NCBI RefSeq assembly: GCF_002814235.1
Contig: NZ_PHSU01000008.1
Coordinates: 224,040 to 288,039, forward strand
Reading direction: 5' to 3'
DNA from: Pseudomonas sp. QS1027
Lineage (GTDB): Bacteria; Pseudomonadota; Gammaproteobacteria; Pseudomonadales; Pseudomonadaceae
DNA length: 64,000 nucleotides
Shown: positions 18,427 through 26,898 of the stretch, one piece after another
Position numbering within the stretch: position 1 is the stretch's first letter
Layout: each line of letters starts with the position of its first letter
Translations under genes and position numbers: made by a program
The notes under the pieces: model-generated
The model's database searches: none
What the model was told of the DNA's origin: nothing
Seen by the model: the letters and a program-made list of their open reading frames with translations, nothing else

Positions 18427-19299
18427 TTACGCCTTGGCGGCGTTCTGTGCCGCCTCGAACACCTCGCGTGCGGACGTCTTACCCGCTACGTGCTCCGTAC
18501 CCTCGACGCCAATGTCCATCCATCCTGCATTCACCGCCTCAAACATGGCTTCGGCCGGTCCGGTATGGCCCTTCGGAATGCCGAATTGCTCGAACGCTTG
18601 TGCCCACCCTGCACGAGGGACTGCAAAGGCTGTCACGTCGAGATTCAGGACTTCACCCAATTGCGCCGCGACTTCATCCGCGCTGACCATCGAACCCAGC
18701 TCGACGACGCGCTGCCCTGGCCACGCGGGCCCAGTCAACAGGGTGGCGACCTGTGCACCGATGTCCTTCGTCGCGACCATGGTCGATTTCCGGTTTGTCG
18801 GGTTGTAGTAGACCGGTAGCGTTCCGCCCCGGGCGACCTGTAAGCCGTAGAGGAAGTTTTCGAAGAAACCACCTGCGCGCACAAAGGCGATGGGCGATAT
18901 CAGGTCGCGAAAACCTTGCTCCAATAGCGACAAGGCCGTGATCATTCCAAGCCCGCTGGTCCTGTTCGCACCCATCGACGACAGCGCTACCACCCGCGGC
19001 GGCGCTGCCTTAGTGAGTGCCTCGACATAGTTCGCAATCACGCCCTTGGCTTCCTTGAAGTCGGGCGAGGGCGCCCAGACCGCCGGCAGCATGACAAACG
19101 CACCTTCGACGCCTTTGAGCGCCCGTTCGATGGCGGTCGAATCATTCCAATCACCGTCCACCAGTTCCACGCCCTGGTCAGCCCAGCTTGACGCTTTCTC
19201 ACGATTGCGGACGAGCGCGCGTACTTTCTTGCCGTGCGCCAGCAAATGTTCTGCCGTTGCGCCGCCTACTTTTCCCGTGATACCCATCACTAAAAACAT
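18427..19299 (-). CDS. NmrA-like NAD(P)-binding protein
   Basis: 290 residues. N-terminal glycine motif (MFLVMGITGKVGGATAEHLL), VRALVRNREKA, then VVALSSMGANR; this is the NmrA/QOR2-like atypical short-chain dehydrogenase group, which binds NADP(H) and may reduce quinones or sense redox state. AGGAG precedes the ATG. It follows a DoxX-like gene on the same strand by 45 bp. Confidence 0.87.
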   Translation of the reverse strand: MFLVMGITGKVGGATAEHLLAHGKKVRALVRNREKASSWADQGVELVDGDWNDSTAIERALKGVEGAFVMLPAVWAPSPDFKEAKGVIANYVEALTKAAPPRVVALSSMGANRTSGLGMITALSLLEQGFRDLISPIAFVRAGGFFENFLYGLQVARGGTLPVYYNPTNRKSTMVATKDIGAQVATLLTGPAWPGQRVVELGSMVSADEVAAQLGEVLNLDVTAFAVPRAGWAQAFEQFGIPKGHTGPAEAMFEAVNAGWMDIGVEGTEHVAGKTSAREVFEAAQNAAKA

Positions 19300-19344
19300 G
19301 CGTTTTCTCCTGGTTTTGAGGGGCAGGACACTGCCCCTGTTGGT

Positions 19345-19767
19345 TTAACGGATGAGGGGCAGAAGGGCCCGGATACGGGGATCGCGTGCGTAGAGGCCGC
19401 CCCATGTCATCGTGCCCAGAAGCAGGGAAATGATTTCCGGCGGCGACCCCAGCTCACCCATGCGGACATGGGCGCAGATGGCACCTCCCAGAAAGCCCGT
19501 CACCAGGATCGCGCCGAGGACGGCGGTGGCCGGGATGGCGTAAAGGATGGCGCAGGCGAGCAGGATCGGACCCACCACGCGGGTCAGGTCCATGGCGAAC
19601 CCGGTTTCCTGCAACAGGCCCGCGATCTGTGTCGGCGCGAAAAGCTGAAGGGTGCCGTCTGCCACCAGCGCGATAACGACAAGCGCGCTCATTATCCGAC
19701 CGGCCCACAGGGTGCGATGGGAGGCCATGGTTTCAGGCACCTGATGCGGATTCATAGTTTCGGACAC
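19345..19767 (-). CDS. DoxX-like membrane protein
   Basis: 140 residues with four hydrophobic helices (LWAGRIMSALVVIALVADG, VVGPILLACAILYAIPATAVLG and two more) and the short loop typical of DoxX-like (DUF4345/SURF4-type) proteins. GTG start at 19767 with GGAG 8 bases upstream; ATG at 19755 is an alternative. Divergent from LysR and probably co-transcribed with the NmrA-like gene. Confidence 0.8.
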   Translation of the reverse strand: MSETMNPHQVPETMASHRTLWAGRIMSALVVIALVADGTLQLFAPTQIAGLLQETGFAMDLTRVVGPILLACAILYAIPATAVLGAILVTGFLGGAICAHVRMGELGSPPEIISLLLGTMTWGGLYARDPRIRALLPLIR

Positions 19768-19848
19768 GGGTTGTTCTCCGATGGGGTTTCCAGTTTCGGA
19801 GCTTACTGTGTCTCTTGAGTGTTATAAGCACTGACAAAGTGAACGCAC

Positions 19849-19868
19849 TGTTCTCTCTGCGGTGAACA
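19849..19868. promoter_or_regulatory. LysR-type operator candidate, copy 1
   Basis: TGTTC and GAACA form an inverted repeat spaced by 10 bases, 16 bp before the LysR start. The same element with one mismatch occurs at 21527-21546 in front of the LysR remnant. Confidence 0.5.
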
Positions 19869-19884
19869 ATACCGAGGCACGAAA

Positions 19885-20790
19885 ATGCAGAATCTCGAAC
19901 CCCTCCTCATATTCATCACGGTGGCGGAAATGGGCAGCTTCACCCGCGCGGCCGAGAGCCTGGGCATCCAAAAGGGCAGGGCCTCAACGGCGGTCCGCAA
20001 GCTTGAAGAAGAGATGGGTGCCAGGCTCCTGCACCGGACGACGCGCAGCGTGCAGTTGACGGAGGATGGACGGGCCTTTCATGCCCGTGCCCGGGATCTG
20101 CTCGCTGAAGTCGATGACCTGCACTCGATGTTCGCCAGCGATCACGTGACACTTCGCGGGCGTTTACGGGTCGATTTTCCGACCGAGGTGGCGCGCGCGA
20201 CCATCGTGCCGGCCCTGCCGGCCTTCATGGCCGCTTATCCCGAGTTGCAGTTGGAGGTGTCGAGCACGGATCGGCAAGTCGATCTGGTTCAAGAAGGGTT
20301 CGACTGTGTATTGCGGCTTGGACCTATAGGGGACGAGACGCTGATTGCCCGTCCACTGGGCCAGTTGCGCATGGCCAACGCTGCCAGTCCCGCCTATCTG
20401 GCGCGCTATGGCGTCCCTCGATCGCTGGACGATCTCCAGCGTCAGGGACATCGGACCATTCATTTTTCGACGATGTTGGGTGCAAGACCCTACGGCTGGG
20501 AGTATCCGGACGGCGACAGCTACGCGACGCTTCAGTTGCCAGGTGCGCTACACGTCAACAGCGCGCAGACCTACGAGGCCGCAGCACTCGCCGGCCTTGG
20601 CCTGATTCAGGCGCCACTCCTGGGGATTGGTCAATACTTGGAGAGTGGAGCGCTTGTGGAGATCCTCCCCGATTTGCGTCGCCGGGCGCTCGCCGTGTCC
20701 CTCGTCGTCGCACATCGGAGCAATCTGTCGCGCCGGGTCCGCGTATTCATGCAATGGGTCGAAGATGTGCTGACGCCGTATCTGGAATAG
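19885..20790 (+). CDS. LysR-family transcriptional regulator
   Basis: 301 residues. The N-terminus (LEPLLIFITVAEMGSFTRAAESL) and middle part (LRGRLRVDFPTEVARATIVPALPAF) are those of the LysR subgroup found next to oxidoreductases. GAGG lies 7 bases before the ATG. Divergent from the DoxX-like/NmrA-like pair, its likely targets. Its N-terminus and operator DNA closely match the broken LysR copy at 21547. Confidence 0.9.
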   Translation: MQNLEPLLIFITVAEMGSFTRAAESLGIQKGRASTAVRKLEEEMGARLLHRTTRSVQLTEDGRAFHARARDLLAEVDDLHSMFASDHVTLRGRLRVDFPTEVARATIVPALPAFMAAYPELQLEVSSTDRQVDLVQEGFDCVLRLGPIGDETLIARPLGQLRMANAASPAYLARYGVPRSLDDLQRQGHRTIHFSTMLGARPYGWEYPDGDSYATLQLPGALHVNSAQTYEAAALAGLGLIQAPLLGIGQYLESGALVEILPDLRRRALAVSLVVAHRSNLSRRVRVFMQWVEDVLTPYLE

Positions 20791-20835
20791 CGAGACGAAC
20801 CTCTTTGTCCGTCCCCAGCCGGAGGGGCTGAGACT

Positions 20836-21432
20836 TCAGGCACTCTGAGATTTTCCGGATCGCATGTATCCGGCAATCAAAGCGACACGCGCACCATAGA
20901 GGCGCGCCGTCTCCAGGTCGCCTGACGACATCTCTTCAGGGGACGCATCGGCAGGTGTCTGCGCCATTGGCGCGATATAGGAGCCCATACGGTTAAGGTC
21001 ATCGCGCTTCGAAGCTTTGACGTTAGCCGGCTTGATATCCATACCCACCCAGATGCCAGCGTGCTGCCCGCAGAGCAGGAAGAAGTATTCAAGAGTATTG
21101 AGCTTGTCGCCGTTGATGCTGGCGCTGTTGGTGAAGCCGCCAAAGATCTTGTTTTGCCATCCGCCCTCAAACCAGATCTTCGAGGAGGCGTCCGCGAATT
21201 TCTTGAACTGCCAGCTAGGGCCTCCCATGTAGGTCGGTGAACCAAGCAGGATCGCATCTGCGCCAGCAAGAACTTGCCAGGCCTCCTCGGCGATATTGCC
21301 CTCGGCGTCGATTGCAACGAGCACAGCACCAGGGCCGGCGCCTTCAGCGATGGCAGTTGCCATACGCGCGGTATGGCCATAGCCCGAGTGGTAGACGATG
21401 GCTGTTTTAATCGAAGTGGTGTGTGGATTCAT
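20836..21432 (-). CDS. Flavodoxin-fold NAD(P)H oxidoreductase
   Basis: 198 residues. AIVYHSGYGHTARMA at the N-terminus is an FMN phosphate loop and GSPTYMGGPSWQFKKF is the flavin loop of WrbA-like/NADPH-dependent FMN reductases. It probably reduces quinones or FMN. AGGGAAG precedes the ATG. It is divergent from the remains of a LysR gene, so its regulator may be lost or replaced by the intact LysR at 19885. Confidence 0.85.
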   Translation of the reverse strand: MNPHTTSIKTAIVYHSGYGHTARMATAIAEGAGPGAVLVAIDAEGNIAEEAWQVLAGADAILLGSPTYMGGPSWQFKKFADASSKIWFEGGWQNKIFGGFTNSASINGDKLNTLEYFFLLCGQHAGIWVGMDIKPANVKASKRDDLNRMGSYIAPMAQTPADASPEEMSSGDLETARLYGARVALIAGYMRSGKSQSA

Positions 21433-21526
21433 GAGTGCTTCCCTGTGTGATTCGTGCTGGTGGACGACATGGGAGGCACTCTACTGGGTCGAAAATGCGT
21501 TATAAATGACGGTAGATCGAACAGTC

Positions 21527-21546
21527 TGTTATCTCTCTGGTGAACA
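21527..21546. promoter_or_regulatory. LysR-type operator candidate, copy 2
   Basis: TGTTA, 10 bases, GAACA. About 32 bp here match the DNA before the LysR at 19885 with one gap and few changes, so it is a paralogous promoter. Confidence 0.5.
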
Positions 21547-21648
21547 ATGCCAAGCCTTCTTGTGCTTTTGATCTTTGCCCATGTTGCGGAAATAAAGAGC
21601 TTCACGCGTTCGGCTGAAAACCAGGGCGTCGTATCCAGACTACCTTGA
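21547..21648 (+). pseudogene. LysR regulator remnant (N-terminus only)
   Basis: 33 codons read LLVLLIFAHVAEIKSFTRSAENQGVV and then stop. This matches the start of LysR proteins, especially the one at 19885 (LLIFITVAEMGSFTRAAESLGI). The rest of the DNA-binding domain and the effector domain are absent; a DUF1737 gene starts 57 bp later. Deletion of the rest is the simplest explanation. Confidence 0.75.
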
Positions 21649-21705
21649 CCTGACACGCGCCCGTGTGCCAGGAAAACTCCACCGATTATCGAAGGAAATT
21701 GATCG

Positions 21706-21903
21706 ATGAGCCTACCCCCAGATGGTCTTCCCATTTATCGAGTACTGACAGGCCACGATGATGCCGCCTTTTGCCACCGCGTCAGTGACGCCTTGAGCAT
21801 GGGGTACGTGCTGCATGGCTCTCCTGCACTCACTTTCAATGGGCAGCAGGTGATCGTTGCGCAGGCAATAGTCTGGCCCGCAGGCGCTAACTCCACCAAA
21901 TAG
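21706..21903 (+). CDS. DUF1737 domain protein
   Basis: 65 residues. LPIYRVLTGHDDAAFCHRVS, then GYVLHGSPALTFNGQQVIVAQAIVWP, is the complete DUF1737 domain found as short stand-alone proteins in Pseudomonas. Function unknown. AAGGAA lies before the ATG. Convergent with the aspartate carbamoyltransferase fragment. Confidence 0.85.
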   Translation: MSLPPDGLPIYRVLTGHDDAAFCHRVSDALSMGYVLHGSPALTFNGQQVIVAQAIVWPAGANSTK

Positions 21904-21982
21904 TCAGTGACTATCTCTTGCTGTGGGACGGCCTGCTTTCCCTGCAATCCGAGGACTCACGATTCCCTTCACTGTTTGCAGG

Positions 21983-22456
21983 TCATTGGTCGCGATAGGG
22001 CACTTCTTCCTCCGGGCCCAAGTACACCGGCACCCGCCATCCCACCTCGCGTAACAATTCGCGTTGGATTGTGTAGAGATCGAGCAATGCCTGGCTGGGG
22101 TGCTCACCTGGCCCGTCGCCGGCATTGATCACCGGCACGTGAGTCGCTCGGGCAAACTCGGCTACCGGTCCCTGTTCTGGATGGCGCACGACAATGGCAT
22201 CGGCGTAGCCGCTTATCACTCGGCTGGTGTCATGGATCGACTCGCCCTTGGCCATTGAGGAAAAGGTAAATCCGGTGGTGTCGCACACCGATCCACCGAG
22301 GCGGGCGAAGGCCGAGCTGAAACTCAGGCGTGTGCGGGTGCTGGCCTCAAAAAACAGATTGGCCAGTACCGCACCTTTCACCGGTTCATACTCAAGTGGG
22401 CTCAGGTGCAATTTCTGTTGGGGCAGTTCCAGAAGCAGGGCAACGCTAGCTATACG
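21983..22456 (-). pseudogene. Aspartate carbamoyltransferase fragment
   Basis: The frame reads FFEASTRTRLSF (carbamoyl phosphate loop), AKGESIHDTSRVISGYADAIVVRHPEQG and GDGPGEHPSQALLDLYTIQ. These are the conserved parts of the carbamoyl-phosphate domain of PyrB-type transcarbamoylases. The frame begins right after the stop of the transporter gene with no proper start (only TTG at 22411). It breaks off after about 142 residues, before the GDLKYGRTVHS and aspartate domains. Both ends are therefore lost and it cannot make an active enzyme. Confidence 0.75.
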
Positions 22457-22459
22457 ACG

Positions 22460-23911
22460 CTAGGACAGCGCAAGAATCCAGGGCGCACCCAGGCCCAGCA
22501 GCAGAATGAGAAACAACCCGCCGAAGATAGAGCCCAGGCGCCAGTAATCGGCACTGGGCAGATAACCACTGCCGTAGTAGACCGGGCTCGGCCCCGTGCC
22601 ATAGGGCGTAATAATGCCCATCAGCCCCAGCGAAGTGCCCAGAAGCAGCGCGAAGGCTTGCAGATCGATGCCGCTCACCCCCATCCCGGCCGCCAGCATC
22701 ACCGGCAACAGCGCGGTGGTGTGGGCAGTGGAGCTGGCGAACAGGTAATGGGCCAGATAAAACACCACCACCAGCAGCACCATGGCAACGGTTGGAGAAA
22801 ATCCATTCAGGTGCGCCGCGACGAATTGACCAAACCACGGCACAAAGCCCACCCGTGTCAGCCCGTCGGCCAGGGCCACCAGCGTGGCGAACCAGGCGAA
22901 GGTGTTCCAGGCGGCCTTGTTGCCCAGTGCGTCATCCCAAGTGATGACATTGGTCAGAAGCATCAACACGATGACGAGGATGCCCACCAGGGCCGGGTCG
23001 AGCGACTCCCCCGCGAATATCCACAGCCCGAGCGCGCTCGCCACCAACGCCAAGAGGATCTTTTCGCGGCCTGACAGTGGGCCCAGATCGGTGAGTTCAC
23101 GGGCCGCCCAGGCCGGCACTTCTTCGTTGCTCTTGATCTGCGGCGGATACAGCCAGTACGCCAGCAAGGGCAGCACTGCCAGTAACAGCAGGCCCACCGG
23201 CGCCGCGGCGATAAACCACTGGCCCCAGGAAATATGCACGCCGGCGATTTTTTCGATCAGGGCCGATGCCAGCAGGTTGGGCGCCAGTGCGGTCATGAAC
23301 AGCGAGCTGGTGACACAGGTGGACGCGATGGCAACCCACATCAGATAGGAACCGATGCGCCGCGCGCTGGGGTCGTTCGGTTTGGAGTCGTAGAGTCCGG
23401 GCAGGTTGCGAATCACCGGGTAGATGGTCCCGCCACTGCGAGCGGTGTTGGACGGGGTAAAGGGCGCCAGCACCAGGTCCGCGAGCATGACGGCATAGCC
23501 CAGGGTCAGGGTCTTGCGGCCCATGCGCTTGACCAGCAGCAACGCAATCCGCCGTCCCAGCCCGGTTTTCTCATAGCCCAGGGCAAACATGAAGGCGCTG
23601 AAGATCAACCAGACGGTGTTGTTCGCGAAGCCCGACAGGCCCCATTTCAAGGCCTCCGCGGGCACCTTGAAGCTGGCGCTGGCCAGTTGTTCCGGACTGA
23701 ACAGCACCCAGGGGGCCAACACCGCCGCAACCGCGACCCCGATCAGGCCAATCACGGCGCCCGGCAGCGGTTCGAAAATAAGGCCTACGACCACCCCGGC
23801 GAACAGGGCGAAAAAATACCAGGCATGGGGGGCCAATCCTGCCGGTGCCGGCAGGAGTGCGAGCACCAGCGCAACGCAAGGAGGCAGTAGAAATGTCCAG
23901 AGATTACGCAC
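22460..23911 (-). CDS. DASS-family dicarboxylate/anion transporter (CitT/TtdT-like)
   Basis: 483 residues with 11-13 hydrophobic segments. TPSNTARSGGTIYP and the C-terminal GIITPYGTGPSPVYYGSGY are the paired substrate/cation motifs of the divalent anion:Na+ symporter family, nearest to CitT and TtdT, which exchange citrate or tartrate for succinate. GTG start with AGGA 8 bases upstream. It lies 57 bp after the NuoF-like gene in the same orientation and probably supplies the substrate or removes the product of that redox complex. Confidence 0.88.
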   Translation of the reverse strand: MRNLWTFLLPPCVALVLALLPAPAGLAPHAWYFFALFAGVVVGLIFEPLPGAVIGLIGVAVAAVLAPWVLFSPEQLASASFKVPAEALKWGLSGFANNTVWLIFSAFMFALGYEKTGLGRRIALLLVKRMGRKTLTLGYAVMLADLVLAPFTPSNTARSGGTIYPVIRNLPGLYDSKPNDPSARRIGSYLMWVAIASTCVTSSLFMTALAPNLLASALIEKIAGVHISWGQWFIAAAPVGLLLLAVLPLLAYWLYPPQIKSNEEVPAWAARELTDLGPLSGREKILLALVASALGLWIFAGESLDPALVGILVIVLMLLTNVITWDDALGNKAAWNTFAWFATLVALADGLTRVGFVPWFGQFVAAHLNGFSPTVAMVLLVVVFYLAHYLFASSTAHTTALLPVMLAAGMGVSGIDLQAFALLLGTSLGLMGIITPYGTGPSPVYYGSGYLPSADYWRLGSIFGGLFLILLLGLGAPWILALS

Positions 23912-23968
23912 TATCGAATTCCTGATAATACCGGGGACTGAATATGAGTGACGGGTGATTGGACGTCA

Positions 23969-25219
23969 TCAACCCACGGCAATGACTTGAGCGGCGTATT
24001 CGTTGCGAAATTGCTTCAGGGAGCTGAGCACCACCGTTGCCGCACCATCGATCAGGCCACAGCGGCCGCTGCCCGGAAGCAGATGGCAGAGACTCTCCAG
24101 TGCCTGCAGGTCATTGGGCAGGCCCATACCGGTATCGATTCGCCGCAGCAACCGCGAGAGTTGATAGGTCCCGGCTTTACACGGCGGGCACTGGCCGCAG
24201 GAACCCGCCGCAAAGAAGTCGACGTACTCTGCCACCTTGCGCACGATGCTGGTGCCTTCCGAAATCACGATCATGGCCCCGGTCCCCAGGCTTGAACCAC
24301 GGGCCTTGAGCGTATCGAAGTCCAGGGGGACATCCAGATCCTCCGCGCCCAGCAGGGTATTGGAAGGGCCACCGGTGAATACCGCCTTGAAGGCGCGCTC
24401 GCACAACATGCCACCGCCGTGCTCGAAAATCAGCGTGCGCAACGAGGTGCCCATCGGTAGCTCGTACAGGCCAGGCCTGAGTACGTCCCCGGAGAGCGAG
24501 TAGAGCTTGGTCCCGCAGGCGTTGCCCAAGCCCAGGTCTCGGTACCAGGCGGCGCCATGGCGCAGGATGTGGGCAACATGGGCCAGGGTTTCGATGTTGT
24601 TGATCAGCGTCGGCTGGCCATGCACGCCACTTTGCGCGGGATAGGGCGGTTTTTGCCGGGGGAAAGGAAAGCCACCTTCGACACTGGCGATCACGGCGGT
24701 TTCTTCGCCGCCGATATACAGGCCCGAGCTTTCCACCACTGCAAGGTCGATCGGGCGATTCTGCTGCCGGGCGACTTCGGCCAGGAGGGCGCAGCCCCGC
24801 CATTGCTCGACGGCCTGACGCACAACGGCCACCGCGCTGTGCTGGTGCGGGTTGACGTAGAGATAAACGTGATTGGCCCGTGTGGCCAGCGCGGCAATCA
24901 GCGCGCCCTCGATCACCTGGTGCGGCGACTTTTCCAGTAGCTCGCGATCCTTGAAGGTGCCTGGCTCATCCTCGTTACCGTTGCACAGGACATACTTTTC
25001 CAGCTCCGCGGGCTGCTCCGCCACGGCGGCCCACTTGCGATGGGTGGGGAAACCGGCGCCACCCAGGCCGCGCAGGTCTGCTTCGGCCAGGGTCGGGAGG
25101 ATGCCGCTCGGATGGTTGAGTGCGGCGCGCAAGCCTTCACCGCCGCCCTGGGCGAACCAGGCATCGAGGTCGGCCCCCACTTGTACGGCGGGGGCGAGTA
25201 ATACGAGTTGAGTCTTCAT
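23969..25219 (-). CDS. NuoF-like NADH-oxidising flavoprotein
   Basis: 416 residues from ATG at 25219; in-frame ATGs at 25228 and further upstream overlap the flavoprotein gene. The NADH/FMN module of complex I is complete: LGGAGFPTHRKW (near 52-63), CNGNEDEPGTFKDR, IGGEETAVIASVEGG, PTLINNIETLAHV. The [4Fe-4S] ligands are Cys-341, 344, 347 (GSCGQCPPCKAG) and 387. It has no NuoE part. In context it should feed electrons from NADH to the iron-sulfur protein and the SDH/FRD-type flavoprotein encoded just upstream. Confidence 0.88.
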   Translation of the reverse strand: MKTQLVLLAPAVQVGADLDAWFAQGGGEGLRAALNHPSGILPTLAEADLRGLGGAGFPTHRKWAAVAEQPAELEKYVLCNGNEDEPGTFKDRELLEKSPHQVIEGALIAALATRANHVYLYVNPHQHSAVAVVRQAVEQWRGCALLAEVARQQNRPIDLAVVESSGLYIGGEETAVIASVEGGFPFPRQKPPYPAQSGVHGQPTLINNIETLAHVAHILRHGAAWYRDLGLGNACGTKLYSLSGDVLRPGLYELPMGTSLRTLIFEHGGGMLCERAFKAVFTGGPSNTLLGAEDLDVPLDFDTLKARGSSLGTGAMIVISEGTSIVRKVAEYVDFFAAGSCGQCPPCKAGTYQLSRLLRRIDTGMGLPNDLQALESLCHLLPGSGRCGLIDGAATVVLSSLKQFRNEYAAQVIAVG

Positions 25220-25229
25220 CTCAGGCATC

Positions 25230-26888
25230 TCAGTAAGGCAGCGAGTCGGCATGAGTGGTCGGCAGTGCGCCCTTGGCCCGGTGGGGCACGGCGCTGTGCC
25301 GGCGCAGGTCGAAGTTGCCGTACCCGGGGAACAGCTCGGGGCCGTAGACGTCCAGCGGCAAGCCGGCGGCGATCAACTGGCGTTGCCAGTCGTACACGTG
25401 GGACAGGCCGACCTTCGGCGCGGGTGTGGGGTCGGCGGTGTGGGCCGCGTGCTCTCCAGCCCTGCGTCCGAAGGTGATAATCTCTGCCAGGGCGTTGCCC
25501 ATCATGCGATTGCGGCCATGGATGCCGCCGCTGATTTCGCCGACGCAGTACAGCCCGCGTACCGAGGTTTCGCCGTTCTCGTTGATGGCCACGCCACCGT
25601 TTTGATAATGCAGGGTCGGCCGGACGATCAGCGGCTCCACGGCCGGATCGATACCGCACTGGGCCGCGACATGCCCCAGGCTCACCAGGCGTTCCTTGAG
25701 AATCCCCGGATGGCGGCGCTCCAGCCCGGGGGTATCGAGCAAGACGCCCAGTTGCCCGTCACGCTCGACGCCACGGCCTTCGGAGCATTCCTTGAGGATC
25801 GCCGCGGACACGACATCGCGGGTTTGCAGCTCGGGGATAAAACGCTGCCCCAGGCCGTTCACCAGATAGGCGCCTGCCGAGCGCGCGGCTTCGGAAACCA
25901 GCCCGCCGACACGATGCGACGGCCAAGCCAAACCGGTGGGGTGATACTGGAAGGAGTCGATTTCGCGCAGGCGAGCGCCAAGACGATAGGCCAGGATCAA
26001 GCCGTCGGCGGTGGCGCCATAATGGTTGGAAGTGGGGAAGCCATTCAGGTGCAGGCGCCCGGCGCCGCCCGTGGCGAGGATCACGCGGCTGGCGCGCACG
26101 AGGATGAAACTGTGCCGTTCCAGGTTGTAGAGTACGCCGCCCACGCAGGTGCCGCTTTCGTCGCAGAGTAGCTCGACCAGCGGGCAGCGGTTCCACACGC
26201 TCACCCGCTCTTCCAGCTCCACCGCCTCGCGCAGCACGCGCATCATCTCCAGACCCGTGTAGTCCTTGAACGAGAGGATGCGCGCACGGCTGGCACCGCC
26301 GGGTTTCTTGCGCAGCAGCTTGCCACCGATCAGGCCACCCTCGGCGAGATCGAAGTGCATGCCGCGCTCGATCAGCCAGCGGATACTCTCCGGCCCCGAC
26401 TGGGCGAGGCGCGCCGCCAGCGTTCGATCGGCACAGAGGTGGCCGGCGCGCAGGGTGTCTTCAAAGTGAATCTGGGGGCTGTCGTCCTCGCCGACGGCAG
26501 CCTGTATGCCGCCCTCGGCCATCACCGTATTGCTGTCGCCCAGGCGCAGCTTGGTCGCGAGGATGACATGGGCACCGTGCTCCACAGCGGTCAGCGCCGC
26601 CGCGCAACCGGCACCGCCGCCGCCGATAATCAGCACGCCGGTATTGACCACCGGGGCACCGGCCAAGGCCGCGTCATCAATTTGCGCGTTGCTGTGCAGG
26701 CGGTCCGTCAGTTCGCGCGGGCAATGGTCCCCACGATTCACGCCCACCTGCAGCGGCGTATTGGCCCCCACCCGATAGTCCGGGTGGTAGGCATGCAGCA
26801 GTGCCTGTTTATCGAAGGCTTCAGTGGCGGGCTCGCAAGCGCTGGCGCGTAGTTGGGCCAGGGCTTGCGGATAAGGAATACCGGGCAT
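25230..26888 (-). CDS. SDH/FRD-type flavoprotein lacking the covalent-FAD histidine
   Basis: 552 residues. After an unusual 80-residue N-terminal extension, the FAD motif VLIIGGGGAGCAA begins near 85. Dicarboxylate site motifs are intact: QYHPTG, SEAARSAGAYLVN (arginine acid/base position), HYQNGG and RNRMMGNALAEIITFGR. The usual S-H-T of SdhA/FrdA, whose His binds FAD covalently, reads S-N-T with Asn-120. Such non-covalent forms (as in E. coli FrdA mutants and NadB) reduce fumarate but oxidise succinate poorly. I therefore infer fumarate, or a similar enoate, as acceptor. AAGGAA precedes the ATG. No membrane anchor genes are present. Confidence 0.85.
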   Translation of the reverse strand: MPGIPYPQALAQLRASACEPATEAFDKQALLHAYHPDYRVGANTPLQVGVNRGDHCPRELTDRLHSNAQIDDAALAGAPVVNTGVLIIGGGGAGCAAALTAVEHGAHVILATKLRLGDSNTVMAEGGIQAAVGEDDSPQIHFEDTLRAGHLCADRTLAARLAQSGPESIRWLIERGMHFDLAEGGLIGGKLLRKKPGGASRARILSFKDYTGLEMMRVLREAVELEERVSVWNRCPLVELLCDESGTCVGGVLYNLERHSFILVRASRVILATGGAGRLHLNGFPTSNHYGATADGLILAYRLGARLREIDSFQYHPTGLAWPSHRVGGLVSEAARSAGAYLVNGLGQRFIPELQTRDVVSAAILKECSEGRGVERDGQLGVLLDTPGLERRHPGILKERLVSLGHVAAQCGIDPAVEPLIVRPTLHYQNGGVAINENGETSVRGLYCVGEISGGIHGRNRMMGNALAEIITFGRRAGEHAAHTADPTPAPKVGLSHVYDWQRQLIAAGLPLDVYGPELFPGYGNFDLRRHSAVPHRAKGALPTTHADSLPY

Positions 26889-26898
26889 GTTGTGTTCC

